DNA from: Ceratopteris richardii
Taxonomy: Eukaryota > Streptophyta > Polypodiopsida > Polypodiales > Pteridaceae
Direction of reading: 5' to 3'
NCBI GenBank assembly: GCA_020310875.1
Contig: CM035407.1
Coordinates: 68,513,158-68,577,157, forward strand
DNA length: 64,000 nucleotides
Positions within the stretch are counted from its first letter, which is position 1. The number at the start of each line of letters is the position of its first letter. A program made the position numbers and the translations under genes. Below are positions 30,201-42,545 of the stretch, one piece after another. Under the pieces are notes generated by a model, which was not told the origin of the DNA, ran no database searches, and was given only the letters and a program-made list of their open reading frames with translations.

Positions 30201-30729
30201 TGTCAAGATATTTGACATGATGCAAATGATATTTAAAGTCTTCCGGCGCGTCAAAGCACCACATGTTAATACCCCGGGCTTTGAGCATGGCAACTTGGAT
30301 CTCGCATATGACATGAGTACGACGCCATCGCTCCGGGTGTGTTATGCCTGGCATTGCAGAGTCAAGTACTTACCGGCGTGCTACAAGCAGACATTCGAAG
30401 AAATGTTCACAACCGGCTTTTGGGAATACCACTCTGAAGTGTTCATCAGCAGGCCGACTCACTTATTGCAATTATTTGCCTGCGAACAGTTGGTGTATTC
30501 CACGCATTACAGACTCCCACCATCCGACGAACCGCAACCAATAGATTGGGAGAAACTCGAGGCTGATCTGGCCCGAGGCATTCGAGTATCTGAGCACACC
30601 CTCGCTCACGACCTCCTACAAAACTACATCCGGCAGACCGCACAACAAGGTTCTGTCAGGGACGACAGAAGCGAGAGGGAGGGGGGTGTTGGAAGCAGCC
30701 AGAGGCACAGACGACGCGGAAGCATGTAA
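27298..30729 (+). CDS. Element B ORF3: large coiled-coil protein, C-terminus encoded in the 3' LTR
   Basis: Open from the ORF2 stop; the first ATG is at 27451 (1092 residues from there). Parts: acidic N-terminal region; a helical stretch; a long Pro/Thr/Ser-rich region (about 28130-28790); a coiled coil (about 28800-29350, heptad-like L, Q and E); a second acidic linker (VEETFEEAYEP); and a conserved C-terminal domain (about 29620-30600) with PVPRRRSW, WLNYPYF, YKQTFEEMFTTGFWEYHSEVF. The C-terminal domain recurs in A and C. The last 14 codons or so lie inside the 3' LTR and give a basic tail (RHRRRGSM). No membrane segment is seen, so it is not an envelope. Start: readthrough of the ORF2 stop or use of the ATG at 27451; not decided by sequence. 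Confidence 0.75.
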   Translation, partial: PIRIRLSRPVVTEGTTSTVAPQAAATTEPTTTTAEAPTTIGAEAFSFPLPHMEAEPINTTFDFEMPDAFSNEFQFSEGQFFSQEYERPSYPATPRDQPQGQVVSSSDDERTATDDDEGDDEASQGTHDSPEQEQTDGQGQQTDAHGDTSTHEEETFEAAAYTLAIKKLYRTMEKVWARKKLTDEESQNIIEQELISGGFEEVYIRGFRELVQSIGPVEALRYLQRKPLPQYDPRRVRLLSKPGEYIRVPVGPQSFHQAQDARLRQERSITEEATLVDSPPHTTVVHTTTILEITSTPSTPLSPHVSPTHPVSPAHPPAPPTSTPVHGNIDTAFTLPIHATMTAPTPPHLRVNPFIPSSFPSFPPPLRYPFTFLTPLTFSPVSPPQPTITPISPFHQATPAIPPVNYPSTFVNPVFTPAPAPSVTPIFTVTALDTSSDMDISPPTAPAPTPLAAPSYLGTSQFSTITTASTFPTPFPIPAASTSTASSLSTPLLLSPTIDTALQQMFTCMTQVRDEFASLGNNYQQLQRTTNELQSQLNSLSIENASLNTRYQELREAYHKLELEREEKTKEATADLDNLLRAQTVRNATLTRNMGLLRRHLAAAKEENQRLQEQNRENLEAALDHPEQPLSPSRFKAIPSESMRMLLDDHVRLLEDYDRMNEEHQKLKEDHKLLQLRELAPQQLPVAAEVPEPVDPSPELIEELNALRAQVTTLQSRIDVYEAPPRPDSPPEIPADDENITIPVEETFEEAYEPIPIPGGQVTAEGQMTYELPTPAWMKTVEEIGTTHSARVEAQLHAMAMIEERILQSPYFAQLAPRRYISGHELQYKPYFMLMAEYQLAIEKRTGKKPSHATQFEPEDLPLDAQQGTIYQPDWRTRLLQEYPEMMSTWVKAPLHLKYNPCWGPVPRRRSWTAFAIKVQNNKQCQDWLNYPYFRPPTGPPTIGYMMATIRHWLPRLRYMDDIAAHMTVKIFDMMQMIFKVFRRVKAPHVNTPGFEHGNLDLAYDMSTTPSLRVCYAWHCRVKYLPACYKQTFEEMFTTGFWEYHSEVFISRPTHLLQLFACEQLVYSTHYRLPPSDEPQPIDWEKLEADLARGIRVSEHTLAHDLLQNYIRQTAQQGSVRDDRSEREGGVGSSQRHRRRGSM
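30653..30686 (+). other. Stem-loop and polypurine tract at the 3' end of element B
   Basis: CTGTCAGGGACGACAG (30653-30668) can pair CTGTC with GACAG and also encodes SVRDDR of ORF3. It is followed by the polypurine tract GCGAGAGGGAGGGGGG (30671-30686) ending at the LTR. The stem-loop recurs at 690-705 and 246-262 in A and 38219-38234 in C. The polypurine tract primes plus-strand DNA. Confidence 0.7.
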
Positions 30730-31327
30730 CCATGGAGCAGGGAGCCAGTCGGATTATTTTTTAAACAATTATGTTTTTATTACCTCTTCAAACATCCAAC
30801 AGTGATCTTCATCACTCTTGTAACATATGTAATATAGACAAAACCTCATTTTGTAATTCATAGCTCCATTTTGTGCAAGCCGAGGAGTCCTCGAGCTTGA
30901 GGAGCTTAGGTAGAATGCTCATACCAATTTTCGTTATTTTTAGACATCGTTTACCCTTCCAAATAGCCTCTAGGACCTATTTTTTAACTAGGCCGGTCAC
31001 TAGATGTGAAACCGGTCAAAACTAGTCTATAAAAAGAGCTAGAGAGCTCATTTTGGAGGTTGATTCATTTTGGTTAGTGTGAGCCTAGAGCTAGTTTGAG
31101 CTTGTAAGAGTGTTCTTGAGTAATAGAGCTATTTTCCCACCTTCCATTGTGTCTTGCTTGTCTCTTCATTGTGTGTGTGTATGTGTGTGTGCATCTTTGT
31201 GCTTCTCACCTTCACTCTCACTTCATCTCACGTTCACGATCTTCATATCACTCCTATCTCTTCCGCGGATTGACATTAAGGAGGTGGAGCTTCTTAACGT
31301 GGTTCTCACCATTGTGCTAGAGCAACA
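30687..31327 (+). repeat. Element B 3' LTR (641 bp)
   Basis: Same as 13863-14510 but lacks seven bases (GAAACTA) between two CTA triplets just before the TATA box (TATAAAAAG at 31028). The deletion looks like replication slippage. It encodes the ORF3 C-terminus (to 30729). Hairpin copy at 30876-30899. Confidence 0.95.
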
Positions 31328-31332
31328 AGCAC
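31328..31332. repeat. Element B target site duplication, right copy
   Basis: AGCAC, against GGCAC on the left. Element A resumes directly after it. Confidence 0.6.
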
Positions 31333-32764
31333 TCTTCTCTATAGGTCAAAAATGTCTAGAAGACTTGGGTTGGAAAAAAAAAATTGAGTGAAGAAGAATT
31401 TCTACAACACACGATACTTGTCTCCAAAAATACACGATACCTGATCTCTAGGTTCAGACGATACACGATACTCTGACAAGTATCGCGATACCGGCTAGAC
31501 GATACCGATACTTGACAATTATCGCGACACCTACGAAATGATACCGATACCTGAAGGTAAACGATACACGATATCTGGTCTCAGGCGATACACGATACTT
31601 GATGGGAAACGATACTTGGAAAAGACGATACTCGATATGTGGGAAGTATCGCGATCTTTGCTCTAAACGATCTCTGAGCAAAACGATACTTGGCTGGAAC
31701 GATACACGACACTTGAAATCCCACGATACACGCTATCTGAACCAAACGATACTTTCGACAAACGATACACGATCGGCCGCAAGTATCGCGATCTCTGAAG
31801 ATCCGACGATACACGATACTTGAGCACAACGATACTTGATCTCTCGCAAACGATCGCTGGTAAAACGATACACGATACTTGTCAGGTATCGCGATCTTTG
31901 ACCAAACGATACTTCTCAAGTATCGCGATCGGTCGACACGAAGCGATACACAATACACGATACTCACTAGACGGTCGCTGAGTGAAACGATCTCTGACCA
32001 AGTATCGCGATCGGTATGAAACGATACACGATCGATGGGAAATATCGCGATACTCAACCACAGGAGCAAAACGATACTTGTGAAGTATCGCGATACTCGA
32101 CCGCGGGAGTAAAACGATACTTGACCCTTAGACAAATTCTAGCAAATGTTTTTGAAGTTTTGATTTTTCCCCTTTGATCTCCTAGCTCCACTCTCCTCTC
32201 TTCACTATCTGTATCAATCAAAACACAACTTTTTACCCCCTGTAACACTCTAACGATACCTGACGCAGATCGTTTTTCTTTCCTAACTTGATTTGTTTGA
32301 GAAATGTTGATTAAAATGATGGGCTAGCTTACCTTGGTGGCACCTAGAGTCTCTTTGTCAATTTCCCTTGCTCTGTGCACTCCCAAATTGCTTGTTTCCT
32401 CGCCCACGATCTCTGCCACAGCTCACGCGATACTCGACGTTCACACTCACGATACTTGCTCAAACAAGTGATCTTCAAAAGGACTTTTTTTTGGTTTTTA
32501 TACTTGAATTTTTTCCTATCTACTGAGAATGAATCAACAAGACAAAAGATGAAAACTACTCTAATCTACTCCCTCACTCTTCCTACTCCCTTCCTACTAC
32601 TCCTAAGCCTAAAACTAACAACTCACTACACACACTCTAAGAATGAGAAGTAGCAAGTGCGGCTGAAAATGACTTACCAAAGAAGAGAAGATTTCCACTC
32701 CTCCACTTACTTCAATGCAAAAAGCTACTTACCATCACACGAATGCCTCGGTTTGATTCGTCAC
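31333..32764 (-). other. Element A 5' leader (distal part)
   Basis: The part of A between its primer site and gag that lies right of element B; the last 48 bases before gag are at 13815-13862. It contains the palindrome array (31411-32125) and single AACGATAC/CACGATACTTG units near 32430-32460. No gene seen. The blocks conserved before gag in B, C and D were not found here. Confidence 0.7.
31411..32125 (-). repeat. Element A leader array of ATCGCGAT palindromes
   Basis: Repeated AACGATACACGATACTTG-like units and AGTATCGCGAT units with variable spacing. The best copy is a 14-base perfect palindrome AGTATCGCGATACT at 32084-32097. The core is the same as in B, C and D; the arms (AGT/ACT, then CAAGT) are specific to A. 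Confidence 0.82.
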
Positions 32765-32782
32765 TCCCCGGCAACGGCGCCA
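32765..32782 (-). other. Element A primer binding site (tRNA-Asp)
   Basis: The minus strand reads TGGCGCCGTTGCCGGGGA, seven bases after the 5' LTR; a perfect match to the tRNA-Asp 3' end. Confidence 0.88.
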
Positions 32783-32789
32783 AAAAGTG

Positions 32790-33681
32790 TGTTGACCTAA
32801 GCATCAACTTAGGGACTTGCGGAGAAAGAGACTATACCTCAATCCCCTCTCAAGTGCATATAGTGGGGATACACGCTTTTAATTATCAATCCAAAGAGTA
32901 TGCGAACCCTAACCGAGTGTATGAGGACATGCAATCATGCAATGATCAATGCAAATGCACTACTCAAGAATGTAAATGAGGCAAAGACTTATCCAAACAA
33001 GCTCCAACTGTCGGTTATGGCGAAACGATACTTGGTGCAGCAGCCGTCAGTATTTTGGACTTTTCTCCCAGCTCCGAGCTCCAAACATAGCAAATAGCAT
33101 ATGCGTTTCGAAGCTCTCGAGAAGACGCATCCAATGGCAGTGGTTTCACTCAATTCTGACGCTCCTACTTCAAGTTATGGGCAAAATACTGAGTCGCGGG
33201 AATACTTTCCTACACTTCAGCACTTCCTACACCTCGCACACACCTTACCTACAGCAAATGAACACTCTCAAGGATAGACCACACTCACAAACACTCTTTC
33301 CAAGCAATACACATGCATACAAGCTCACGGAGAAGAAGATAAGGAGTGAAGAAGACACAAATTCGAATTTCTGTGCTCTCTCTTCTCACAATGGCAAAAA
33401 GTTCTTTACAAAGAGTCACATTTGACTTATATACTAGTGCCCTAAGAATGGTCCTTTCACACAAGAGACCGGCACTTTATTCACTAAAAGACTAATTTCC
33501 TACTATTTTACATGGTAAATCTCTAATCTTCTGTGGGGATGCATCTAGAGGACTCCTTTAGTGCATTTACAACGAGAAATATATACAAGAGTGGTTATGA
33601 TACAAAAGTTGTGTGACCAAATCGGAAAAATTTTGGGGCCCGTCCTTTTCTCTGCTTTGTGCACTCTTTAGCTCTGCAACA
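32790..33681 (-). repeat. Element A 5' LTR (892 bp)
   Basis: On the minus strand it begins TGTTGCAGAGC at 33681 and ends GGTCAACA at 32790, before the primer site. Its outer 227 bases match the window start. It contains a TATA box at 33426. A single AACGATACTTG unit like those of the leader array lies inside at about 33024. Apart from the ends it does not look like the LTRs of B, C or D. Confidence 0.9.
33426..33433 (-). promoter_or_regulatory. TATA box of element A 5' LTR
   Basis: The minus strand TATATAAG lies 250 bases into the LTR, a usual place for the promoter. It now drives only the leader, since element B separates it from gag. Confidence 0.55.
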
Positions 33682-34585
33682 ATGCTTCAAACACTTTGAT
33701 CAAAATAGATAAGTTTGCATCTAATTTATGACCAAAAGGTTGCTATTTTGGTCTTGATACCTACTGGAAGCTTTGCTTAGTACTCACAGTACACTAGCAA
33801 TTAGAAACATTCCTTCTGAGGGTTTCTAATTTTCTTAAAGAGCTAATGATTCCAAGTGGAATCACTTAAAATGATAGACTATACTCTGAGCAATCACTTT
33901 AACAAGTAGATGCGTACCCTTTATATTTAAGGACCTCTGCAGAGAATGACCAGTGAACACTTCGAGACAATTTTCTCCCTGATGGCTGAATGAAAATTCT
34001 TCAAATTTTGCTATATTGTATTAGACATTGAGATTGTTCCAATGAGCTATAGAAGATTGAAAATGGTGGCACGATCATTGAGATATGAGCAAGACAAGCT
34101 CACTGTTCTGAGTGACAATAACAGAGATGAATGTAGATGTAATCATAAATGTAATGTATTATGTAACAATGGTGTACATGATCATTTGCATGAATATGAT
34201 GGTGATAGGAGTAGGGTATAGTGTGAGCCTCTCAATTACATCAAATGGTCAACTCTAAGCTCAGTAATGGGGGCTCTATGGCCATGAGACTACAAGTCTC
34301 TTTTTTAGACTTTTTCAAGATTTGAATTTTGAAATTCAAATAGATGCTCTACCTAAAAGTACTCCTCCAAGTTAGAAGTGATTTTAACAAGCAAGATTCG
34401 TAGCTTTTAGATCCCCAAACAACACGGGATATGTGGGCTTACAATATGCTCTCAAGTAAAAAAAAACTTCTAAAATGTTTAATGCTAAAGAACCATAAGC
34501 AATGTTTCATGTGGTTCTTCAAACAACTGCACATAGTTTCTTCCAATGCCTAGCCCAGTGTGAAGGCTTGGTATTTGCACCAACA
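33682..34585 (-). repeat. Copia-type LTR remnant, cut by element A
   Basis: Diverged copy of the copia LTR at 52711-53756, same orientation, covering roughly its last 900 bases. Shared landmarks are ATTTTGGTCTTGA, ACTAGCAATT/GTAGCAATT with ATTCCTTCT, and GGCTTG...CACCAACA at the right edge. Element A is inserted in it, so the rest lies left of the window. It could be a solo LTR or part of an older element. Confidence 0.7.
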
Positions 34586-37591
<3,006 letters not shown>

Positions 37592-38200
37592 TGTCACTCC
37601 AGCACAATGGTGAGTACCAACATGAGGAGATCCACCTCATAATTGTCAATCCGTGGAGACGTGAGGACTAGTATGAAGACTATGAGCAAGTGAAGGCACA
37701 AGTGCGTGAGTGAGAAGCACACAAACATGCACACACATACACATACACGTGCACGCAAGGCAAGAACAAGGAGAGGAACAATGGAGTTCTTTGCATTAGT
37801 AAAAAAGTCTCTTACATAAGCTCAATTCACAAACAATCTACCCCAAAAATGAGCTTTCTAGCTCTTTTTATAGTTTTCTCACTAGCTTTGGGCTTGTCCA
37901 AACCTAGTGTCCGGCCTAGTTAAAAGTAGGTTCTAGAGCCTATTTGAGGGCTCAAACGGAGTCTAAAAATTATGAAAATTGGTATGTAGCTAATTCTAAT
38001 ACTCCTCAAGCTCGAGGAATCCTCGGCTTGAACAAAATGGAGTCTATTCTTTCAAAAACGGAATTTACAATGTTTGTGTAGTGATTAAAATCACTTGAGT
38101 TGTGAATGGTCCATGGAAAAAATGATTAGGCCTTGTTGTCGTATTGTGCATGACTGCTCCGTTGTGCTGGTATGCTCTTCATCTGGCTTGTATGCCAACA
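37592..38200 (-). repeat. Element C 3' LTR (609 bp)
   Basis: The minus strand begins TGTTGGCATAC at 38200 and ends GAGTGACA at 37592. It carries TATAAAAAG (37864-37872) and the U3 hairpin (38007-38030, centre mutated). It is related to the LTRs of B and D, best around the hairpin, TATA block and 3' end. Confidence 0.93.
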
Positions 38201-38234
38201 CTCCTACCTTCCTAGTTTCTGTCGCCCCTGACAG
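38201..38234 (-). other. Polypurine tract and stem-loop of element C
   Basis: The minus strand GGAAGGTAGGAG (38201-38212) abuts the LTR. CTGTCAGGGGCGACAG (38219-38234) is the 3' stem-loop found in A and B, here encoding SVRGDR just before the ORF3 stop. Confidence 0.65.
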
Positions 38235-40239
38235 ACCTCTGCTCTATAGGGTGGTCGATATAGTATTGGATGACATTGGTGGCTAATTCATGTTCTCCTA
38301 TCCTTAAGCCTCTTGCTAGGTCTGTTTCCAATGCATCCCAGTTTATTGCACCGGGGACCTCTGGTTGTGGTGTGGTGTAGTACTCGGAGTACATGGCTTG
38401 TTCACAAGCAAAGAGATGGAGCAAGTGTGTTGGCTTCGGTGCAAAGACCTCCGAGTGATACTCCAAGAAACCTGATCTGAACATTTCTTCGAATGTCTGT
38501 TTGTAACATGCAGGGAGGTATTTGATGCGTGCATGCCAGGCGTAAGCCACACGAATACTAGGGGTGGTGCTCATGTCATACACCAAATCCTAATTTCCAT
38601 TCGTAAACCCCGGTAGACGTACCTGTGGTGTTGCTGCATTTCTAAAGGTTTTCAGTACTACCTGCATCATATCTAAAATCTTAAGCATCATTTGAGCTGC
38701 CACATCTGGCATGGGCTTCAATCGAGGCATCCAATGTCAAGTTGTGGCCATCATGTATGCTATCAATGGTGGTCCTTGCGGTGGCGCTATGTACGGGTAG
38801 TTTAGCCATTCCTTGCATTGTGCATTGTTCTGAACTTTAATGTTGAATGCTTTCCAAGACCTCCGCCGTGGAACTGGACCGTAGCATGGATTGTATAGGA
38901 GATGTAAAGGCGCATTGTTCCATGTCCGCATCATTTTAGGATATGTCTTAAGAAGTTTCTGCCGCCATGTTGGTTGATGAATTTTGCCTTTTTGTACTTC
39001 GGGAGGAAGGTCTTCGGGTTGAAACTGAGTAGCGAAGGTAGGAATCTTACCCGTGACTCTCTGTATCTCTACGTTGTAGTCGGCTAAAATGACATAGTAA
39101 GGTCTACATTGAGGTTCTGATGAGAGGATAAGGTGTCTAGATGACAGGTGCTTGAAGTAATTGGATTGTAATACAGTGTCTTCTATGACCCTCATGGCCT
39201 GATTTTGCACGACTGTTCGCTCTTCATGTGAATTCCCAATTTCCTCCACTTGTCGTAGCCAAGGGGGTCGTGGTGCTTCGAACGTATCTTGACCTTCTTT
39301 TGTTTGTTGACCTCCTGGGAATGTTTGTGGGTCATATTCTTCTTCAAACGTTTGTTCCACCGGAATTTGTACTGTTTCCTCATCGGTGGGCACCTCAAGT
39401 GGGGAAGGTGGTCTCTCATATTGTAGTAGACGTGCTTGCAATTCGGTGACCTGTTTCTGGAGATCTTTTAAGGCCTCTGAGTCTGTGAGAAGTGAAGCCG
39501 CGGAGGAGGTGGTTTGAGAGGCAGCTGTTGTTTCTTTTTGGTGTTTCTGCTTCAGTTGACCCAGTTCCTCTGACAACTGGTCATGGGCTTCAGGTAGGGT
39601 GGCATAGTCTTCCAAGACTATCTTGATATTATCGGGGGTCACAACTTGAAATTTTGAGGGACTGATGGGTGCCCCAGGTGTGCTTTCGATAGCTGCTTCT
39701 AGATTTTCCTAATTTTGTAATTGCAGGCGTCGATTCTCTTCATGAGCGGCAGCAAGATGTCGCTTGAGTAGGGCCATATTTTGCTGAAGCTTTGAATTGC
39801 ATTCCAGCTGTGTCCATAGATGACCTTCTACCACTTGTATTGCTTACTGATCTGTGTTCTGTAACTGTACCTCCAATATGCTATGAGCCTCTTGTAGAGT
39901 GTGGAATTGTGTATGGAGGCGATCATTTTCCTCTTCAAGTGCAACAAGGCGGTATTGTAGTATCTCCGAGTGCTCTTGTAGGCGTTCATTTTGTTGTTGG
40001 AGCTGGTTGTACTCGGTCCTTAATTTTGATATACAAGCTAGCATGGTGTCCAATGCATTGCCTATAGATGAGGGGGTGGTGTGTACAATGGAAGATGTAT
40101 GGGAAGGGAATTGGGGAAGGGGAAGAGTGAATGATGTGTCTATTGAAGACGTGTCTGTGGGTGAAATTGGTGGAGGGGGAATGGGAGGAGGTGGAAGCAT
40201 GGGGGGAGGGGGAGGTGCCGTGGGTGGTGAAATGTCCAT
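38212..40239 (-). pseudogene. Element C ORF3 remnant
   Basis: One frame from 40239 to 38212 interrupted by stops at 39844, 39709, 38737 and near 38592. Pieces match B ORF3 in order: Pro-rich segment (MDISPPTAPP), coiled coil (LQQQNERLQEHSE), acidic linker (VEQTFEEEYDP), and the C-terminal domain (PVPRRRSWKAFNIKVQNN, YKQTFEEMFRSGFLEYHSEVF). The stop at 38737 (ACT TGA CAT) replaces Arg of B, as expected from CGA to TGA. Here ORF3 ends (AAC TAG) before the polypurine tract, so unlike B it does not enter the LTR. Not functional as it stands. Confidence 0.8.
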
Positions 40240-40496
40240 GCTTTCAGGAGTGGTTGCGAGTGTGGTATCTACCTTTTACATTGGAATGGTAGGGTGTGTG
40301 TGAAAGTGGTGAATAAGTGAGAAGAGGGTGGGGGAACTGAAAATAGAGGAAATGAGTGAGAACGGGGTTGAAATGTTTTTGAAAGAAAGGCGTGGAGGGG
40401 TTGGAGAATTGGAGGGATGGGGTTTGGGAGGTGAGATTCTGAAGGCAGGGGGGCCATAAAAGGTGGCGTGGTAGCAGGGAATCCCAAGAATATGGA

Positions 40497-41840
40497 TCAA
40501 GAATCGGGATGGCCTATGGCTGAGGGCTTGGGGGATGGATGTCCTAAGGCAGGTTCTATGAGCGATTCGGTGGATTGTGTAGTGACGGTGGTAGCTTCAT
40601 AGATTGGGTTTTCACAGGTGGAGAATCGGGTTGAACTAGAGGTGGGAGTACGGAAGATGAAGGTTTGTTCGGCGGGTTGAGTGGTCGAGGTGATCTCCAC
40701 AGCTTCTGTTCTAGGAGGCGATGGTGGGGGTGTGGGTGGTAGTGGCTCGGTTGATTCATCATGGGTGACTGAGTGCTCTTGGCCAGAAGTTACAGCTGCT
40801 TGGGAGGTTGTCTTAATGGGTTCTAATGTAATAATAGGCCCTTCTGCTCTCGTAACGGGGATCTGGATGTTTTTGTCTGATCGCAGTCGTGTTTGGAATC
40901 TGTGTGGATCATATTGAATTGGAGACCTCCAAATCGCAGTTCGAATTGCCTCTACTACCCCATAGGTTTCTGCCATCAATAAGAGACCTTCACTGTATTC
41001 TGAGTCAACTCCTGCTTCTTCCAAAAGCTGAGTCATGAGTACCCTACTGCTTTGTTTGGTGAGCAGTTGTTGCGATCGCACTCGTTTCATGATTTGGTAC
41101 AGCCTTTGGAGTTCTGCTGTATAAGCGGGGGCTTCAATGGTCTCCTCCTCGTCTGCTCCCTCTTCTTCTAGGTGTCCTTGTTGTTGACCTTGTTGATCGT
41201 CACCCCAATGTACATGGCGACCTTCTGTGGATTTTCTCCTTCTTTGTGAAGATGTGCCTTGTTCTTCTGTATCTGAATAAAACTCTACATCAGAGAGTTG
41301 TGTACTTTGTAAGAATGCTTCGAAGTCAAGGGGACCCATCCCTTCAGTATCTCCAGTCGTAGCGAATTCAAATTCGGATGGAACAAGAGGAGACGAAGGG
41401 GCAGCTTGTGTTGTAGTTTCAGATCCAGACCTGGGTATTCTAATGGTAAAGGGAGGTACAGTGGCCTCCCCTCGTGGCGAGACTTCTGGAGTAGTCAGAA
41501 CTTCACGTGTCTGGACACAAGGGATCGAACCCCTCATGCGCTTGGAATGATGTGTGGCGGCCTTGAGTATCTTGAACATTTGTAGTTGTGCCCACGTTAA
41601 AGCACGTTCAACAGGTACATCATATGCTAAACACTTGTAGATGATGCGCGTGATTGCACAACACCCATTCACCACTAGCTTCCTATGTGCTCTTTTATTT
41701 GCTTCATACAACTGCTCTATAATCCATACAGGAAGCTTAATTGGTAACGCACTTGTCTCCGCTAAGTAAAGAGCGAACAAATTCTTTTGTGTGGTTGTGT
41801 GAAGCGGTCTTGACCAGGGAAAGCAAAATGTTGCATGCAC
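40497..41840 (-). pseudogene. Element C ORF2 C-terminus fused to ORF3 N-terminus
   Basis: The open frame begins in the ORF2 core (LFALYLAETSAL, KLVVNGCCAITRIIY, KRMRGSIPC) and runs without stop into the ORF3 N-terminal region (TIRIPRSGSETTTQ, acidic and Pro-rich parts). This is the only one of the three complete ORF2-ORF3 regions in which the two are joined by sense codons. It argues that a single fused protein, or controlled readthrough, is ancestral. The end at 40497 is a stop after a frameshift relative to 40239; 40240-40496 codes for a Pro/Ser/Thr-rich stretch in other frames, as expected for this low-complexity part. Confidence 0.7.
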
Positions 41841-42490
41841 ATACGGAGAGGGATGGACACGTTTGGTGTGAGTGCTGCCATATCTTTAAGCTTCAGTAGT
41901 TTCCTATCCTTCATGTTAGTAGGAATGAGAGCATCCTTCTCAGAAGGTACATGTGTACCGTGCATATTCAAAGCAACGCTCACCAATTCGAGTGTAAGTT
42001 CAAACCTTTTCAACTCGTTGTTGCCCATCAAAGAAGGAAGTACGAATGTTCCTGGTTTGTCCTTTTCTTCGTTAGCTTGTAATGTGGAGACCAAATAATA
42101 GCATCGGAGGAGATCCGGTTTAGGTAGTGGTGCTTCAAAGTATTCGACTAGCCCTGCACGTTGCCATATGGTCTGGAGATCTTTTGTGTTCTGTAGAGTC
42201 TCAAACTCCTTGGAGAAAAATTGGAATCGGACCCATGATCTCTCATACTCGCACTTAGACTCCCATATATACTTGGCCTCTCCTAATGGACCAAGCATGC
42301 CATTGAACCAATGAGAATTGGCATGGACTCTCTCTGTGATCCCTGTGGGTGGATCCGGTACCGGGATCTGCTGAAGGTGTTGCAGCTCCACAGGTCGTTC
42401 AGTTGGTGGCACATCAACAGGTAGACTATCCACATCAATTCCTGCAGTACTTATTCCTGCATGTGAGCTCGGACATGTTGCTTCTGCCAT
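41762..42490 (-). pseudogene. Element C ORF2 N-terminal part
   Basis: 242 residues from ATG 42490, matching B ORF2: ANSHWFNGMLGPL, YFEAPLPKPDLLRCYYL, FVLPSLMG, QHFAFPGQDRFTQPHKRI. A one-base deletion after PHKRI moves the rest into the frame 40497-41840. A splice acceptor (GCTAATGTG, pyrimidines, TCTAGCAG) lies upstream at about 42513-42545. Confidence 0.75.
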
Positions 42491-42512
42491 GAGAGTGCTT
42501 GTAGTTGCTGAT

Positions 42513-42545
42513 GCTTATCTGCTAGAAGAAGAGAGAGGCACATTA
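42513..42545 (-). promoter_or_regulatory. Branch point and 3' splice site before element C ORF2
   Basis: The minus strand has GCTAATGTG followed by a CT-rich tract and TCTAGCAG, 20-odd bases before the ORF2 ATG. It is the counterpart of 26178-26203 in B and survives although all sequence between it and integrase is deleted. Confidence 0.55.

Larger units (their letters stand above)
13863..31327 (+). mobile_element. Element B: intact 17.5-kb Ty3/gypsy retrotransposon with dual protease and ORF2/ORF3
   Basis: Complete from LTR to LTR: 5' LTR 13863-14510, primer site 14518, leader with intron and palindrome array, gag-pol 16569-26000, splice acceptor, ORF2 26230-27297, ORF3 from 27298 to 30729, polypurine tract, 3' LTR 30687-31327. 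LTRs are, by eye, identical except for a 7-base deletion. Every domain is in frame and its catalytic residues are present. It lies inside element A in opposite orientation. It is the best candidate for a recently active, autonomous member, and the reference for the lineage. Confidence 0.95.
1..33681 (-). mobile_element. Element A: giant Ty3/gypsy LTR retrotransposon, split by element B
   Basis: On the minus strand the order is 5' LTR (32790-33681), tRNA-Asp primer site, leader with palindrome array, [element B inserted], gag, protease 1, RT, RNase H, integrase, protease 2, ORF2, ORF3, polypurine tract and 3' LTR (1-227, cut by the window edge). Without B the visible part is about 16.2 kb. LTR parts 1-227 and 33455-33681 align without gaps and differ at 3 positions (about 1.3%). 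The coding part has no frameshift that I can see but several in-frame stop codons, so it is probably dead or needs stop suppression. Its LTR does not resemble those of B, C and D, although the proteins are homologous. Confidence 0.9.

Noticed and set aside
27298..30729. Envelope gene (position after pol)
   Set aside because: No signal peptide, membrane segment or Cys-rich ectodomain; mostly coiled coil and Pro/Thr-rich sequence.
32375..33425. Small plus-strand frames in the A leader and LTR
   Set aside because: No homology between copies, no domain; they lie antisense in the 5' LTR and leader of A.
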